Below the pieces are notes generated by a model, which was given only the letters and a program-made list of their open reading frames with translations, did no database searches and was not told the origin of the DNA. Position numbers and translations under genes: made by a program. 46,807 nt of DNA from Gammaproteobacteria bacterium bin55. GTDB taxonomy: Bacteria; Pseudomonadota; Gammaproteobacteria; Pseudomonadales; Azotimanducaceae. Below, piece by piece: positions 46,605 through 46,807 of this stretch (within the stretch, counting starts at the first letter, position 1; each line of letters begins with the position of its first letter). Where the stretch lies: NCBI GenBank assembly GCA_002238665.1, contig MPMU01000008.1:1-46807 (forward strand), in the 5' to 3' direction.

Positions 46605-46807
46605 TCACTCTAGTGCGAGTTCTAGACCTTCAAATACAAGTGATGGTTTCAGGATTGAAGGAAATTTCAAGTGTTGTTGGATAACTTCAGCGTCTCCTCC
46701 TGTTAAGAATACTTCTGGCTTTTCACTGGCGTGTCGATTAAATACCGCATCGATCATGGACACACACATTAGCACCGCACCGTTGTGAACTGCATTACGA
46801 GTGTTCG
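46605..46807 (-). CDS. coaX: Type III pantothenate kinase CoaX, C-terminal part (runs off the right edge)
   Basis: The minus-strand frame from the edge reads NTRNAVHNGAVLMCVSMIDA, then VFLTGGDAEVIQQHL and LVFEGLELALE before TGA at 46607-46605. The T.NAV..GA segment, TGGDA and the terminal L.F.GL.L are the C-terminal signature of CoaX, which phosphorylates pantothenate in coenzyme A synthesis. Position before the tRNA-Thr/Tyr/Gly cluster is as in Pseudomonas. The catalytic N-terminal part is outside the window. Confidence 0.85.
   Translation of the reverse strand, partial: NTRNAVHNGAVLMCVSMIDAVFNRHASEKPEVFLTGGDAEVIQQHLKFPSILKPSLVFEGLELALE

Overview
The window is a chromosomal segment of a gammaproteobacterium. 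The clearest evidence is gene order. The right side carries coaX, a tRNA cluster (Thr, Tyr, Gly, Thr, Trp), secE-nusG, rplKAJL-rpoBC, rpsL-rpsG-fusA-tuf, then complete S10, spc and alpha operons ending in rpoA-rplQ. The left side carries cysQ-nudE-yrfG-hslR-pckA, a cluster also known from Pseudomonas and Escherichia. Protein sequences are gamma-like throughout. RpoB and RpoC both carry the lineage-specific inserts known from E. coli as SI1, SI2 and SI3. I cannot name a genus. GTG and TTG starts are common (pckA, gshA, dsbB, yheS, uvrA, rpoA, rpsL, rplC, secE and others).

Left part (1-13.7 kb). On the minus strand are a thiolase running off the edge with its DUF35 zinc-ribbon/OB partner (acyl-CoA metabolism), then cysQ and nudE (nucleotide housekeeping). 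Divergent from nudE is a plus-strand run: yrfG, hslR, pckA, gshA, acpH, dsbB, the ABC-F ATPase yheS, a zinc-ribbon methyltransferase closed by a terminator, and uvrA. hslO, which often sits between hslR and pckA, is absent here. uvrA converges on rplQ.

Middle part (13.7-27.5 kb). The minus-strand ribosomal-protein superoperon runs, in transcription order, from rpsJ to rplQ and includes secY, the 38-codon rpmJ and rpoA. L17, S11 and RpoA have terminal extensions; those on L17 and S11 are acidic. A strong terminator separates tuf from rpsJ, followed by a candidate promoter and a structured leader.

Right part (27.7-46.8 kb). In transcription order: partial coaX, five tRNA genes, secE, nusG, rplK, rplA, rplJ, rplL, rpoB, rpoC, rpsL, rpsG, fusA, tuf. 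No tufB lies between tRNA-Thr and tRNA-Trp, and rplJ follows rplA by 6 bases, which leaves no room for the usual L10 leader.

The most notable content is the RNA polymerase. RpoB is 1946 residues (about 600 more than E. coli). RpoC is 1485 (about 80 more). The RpoB excess is an insertion of about 470 residues in the beta lobe plus one of about 110 residues further on. Both contain copies of the SI1-type double module that also occurs at the normal SI1 site, giving four module pairs by eye. The RpoC excess falls inside SI3 and looks like a second copy of its first barrel-sandwich domain. Both large subunits therefore appear to have grown by duplication of their own lineage-specific insert modules. 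No stretch over 300 bases lacks a gene, and I saw no insertion sequence, prophage or CRISPR array.
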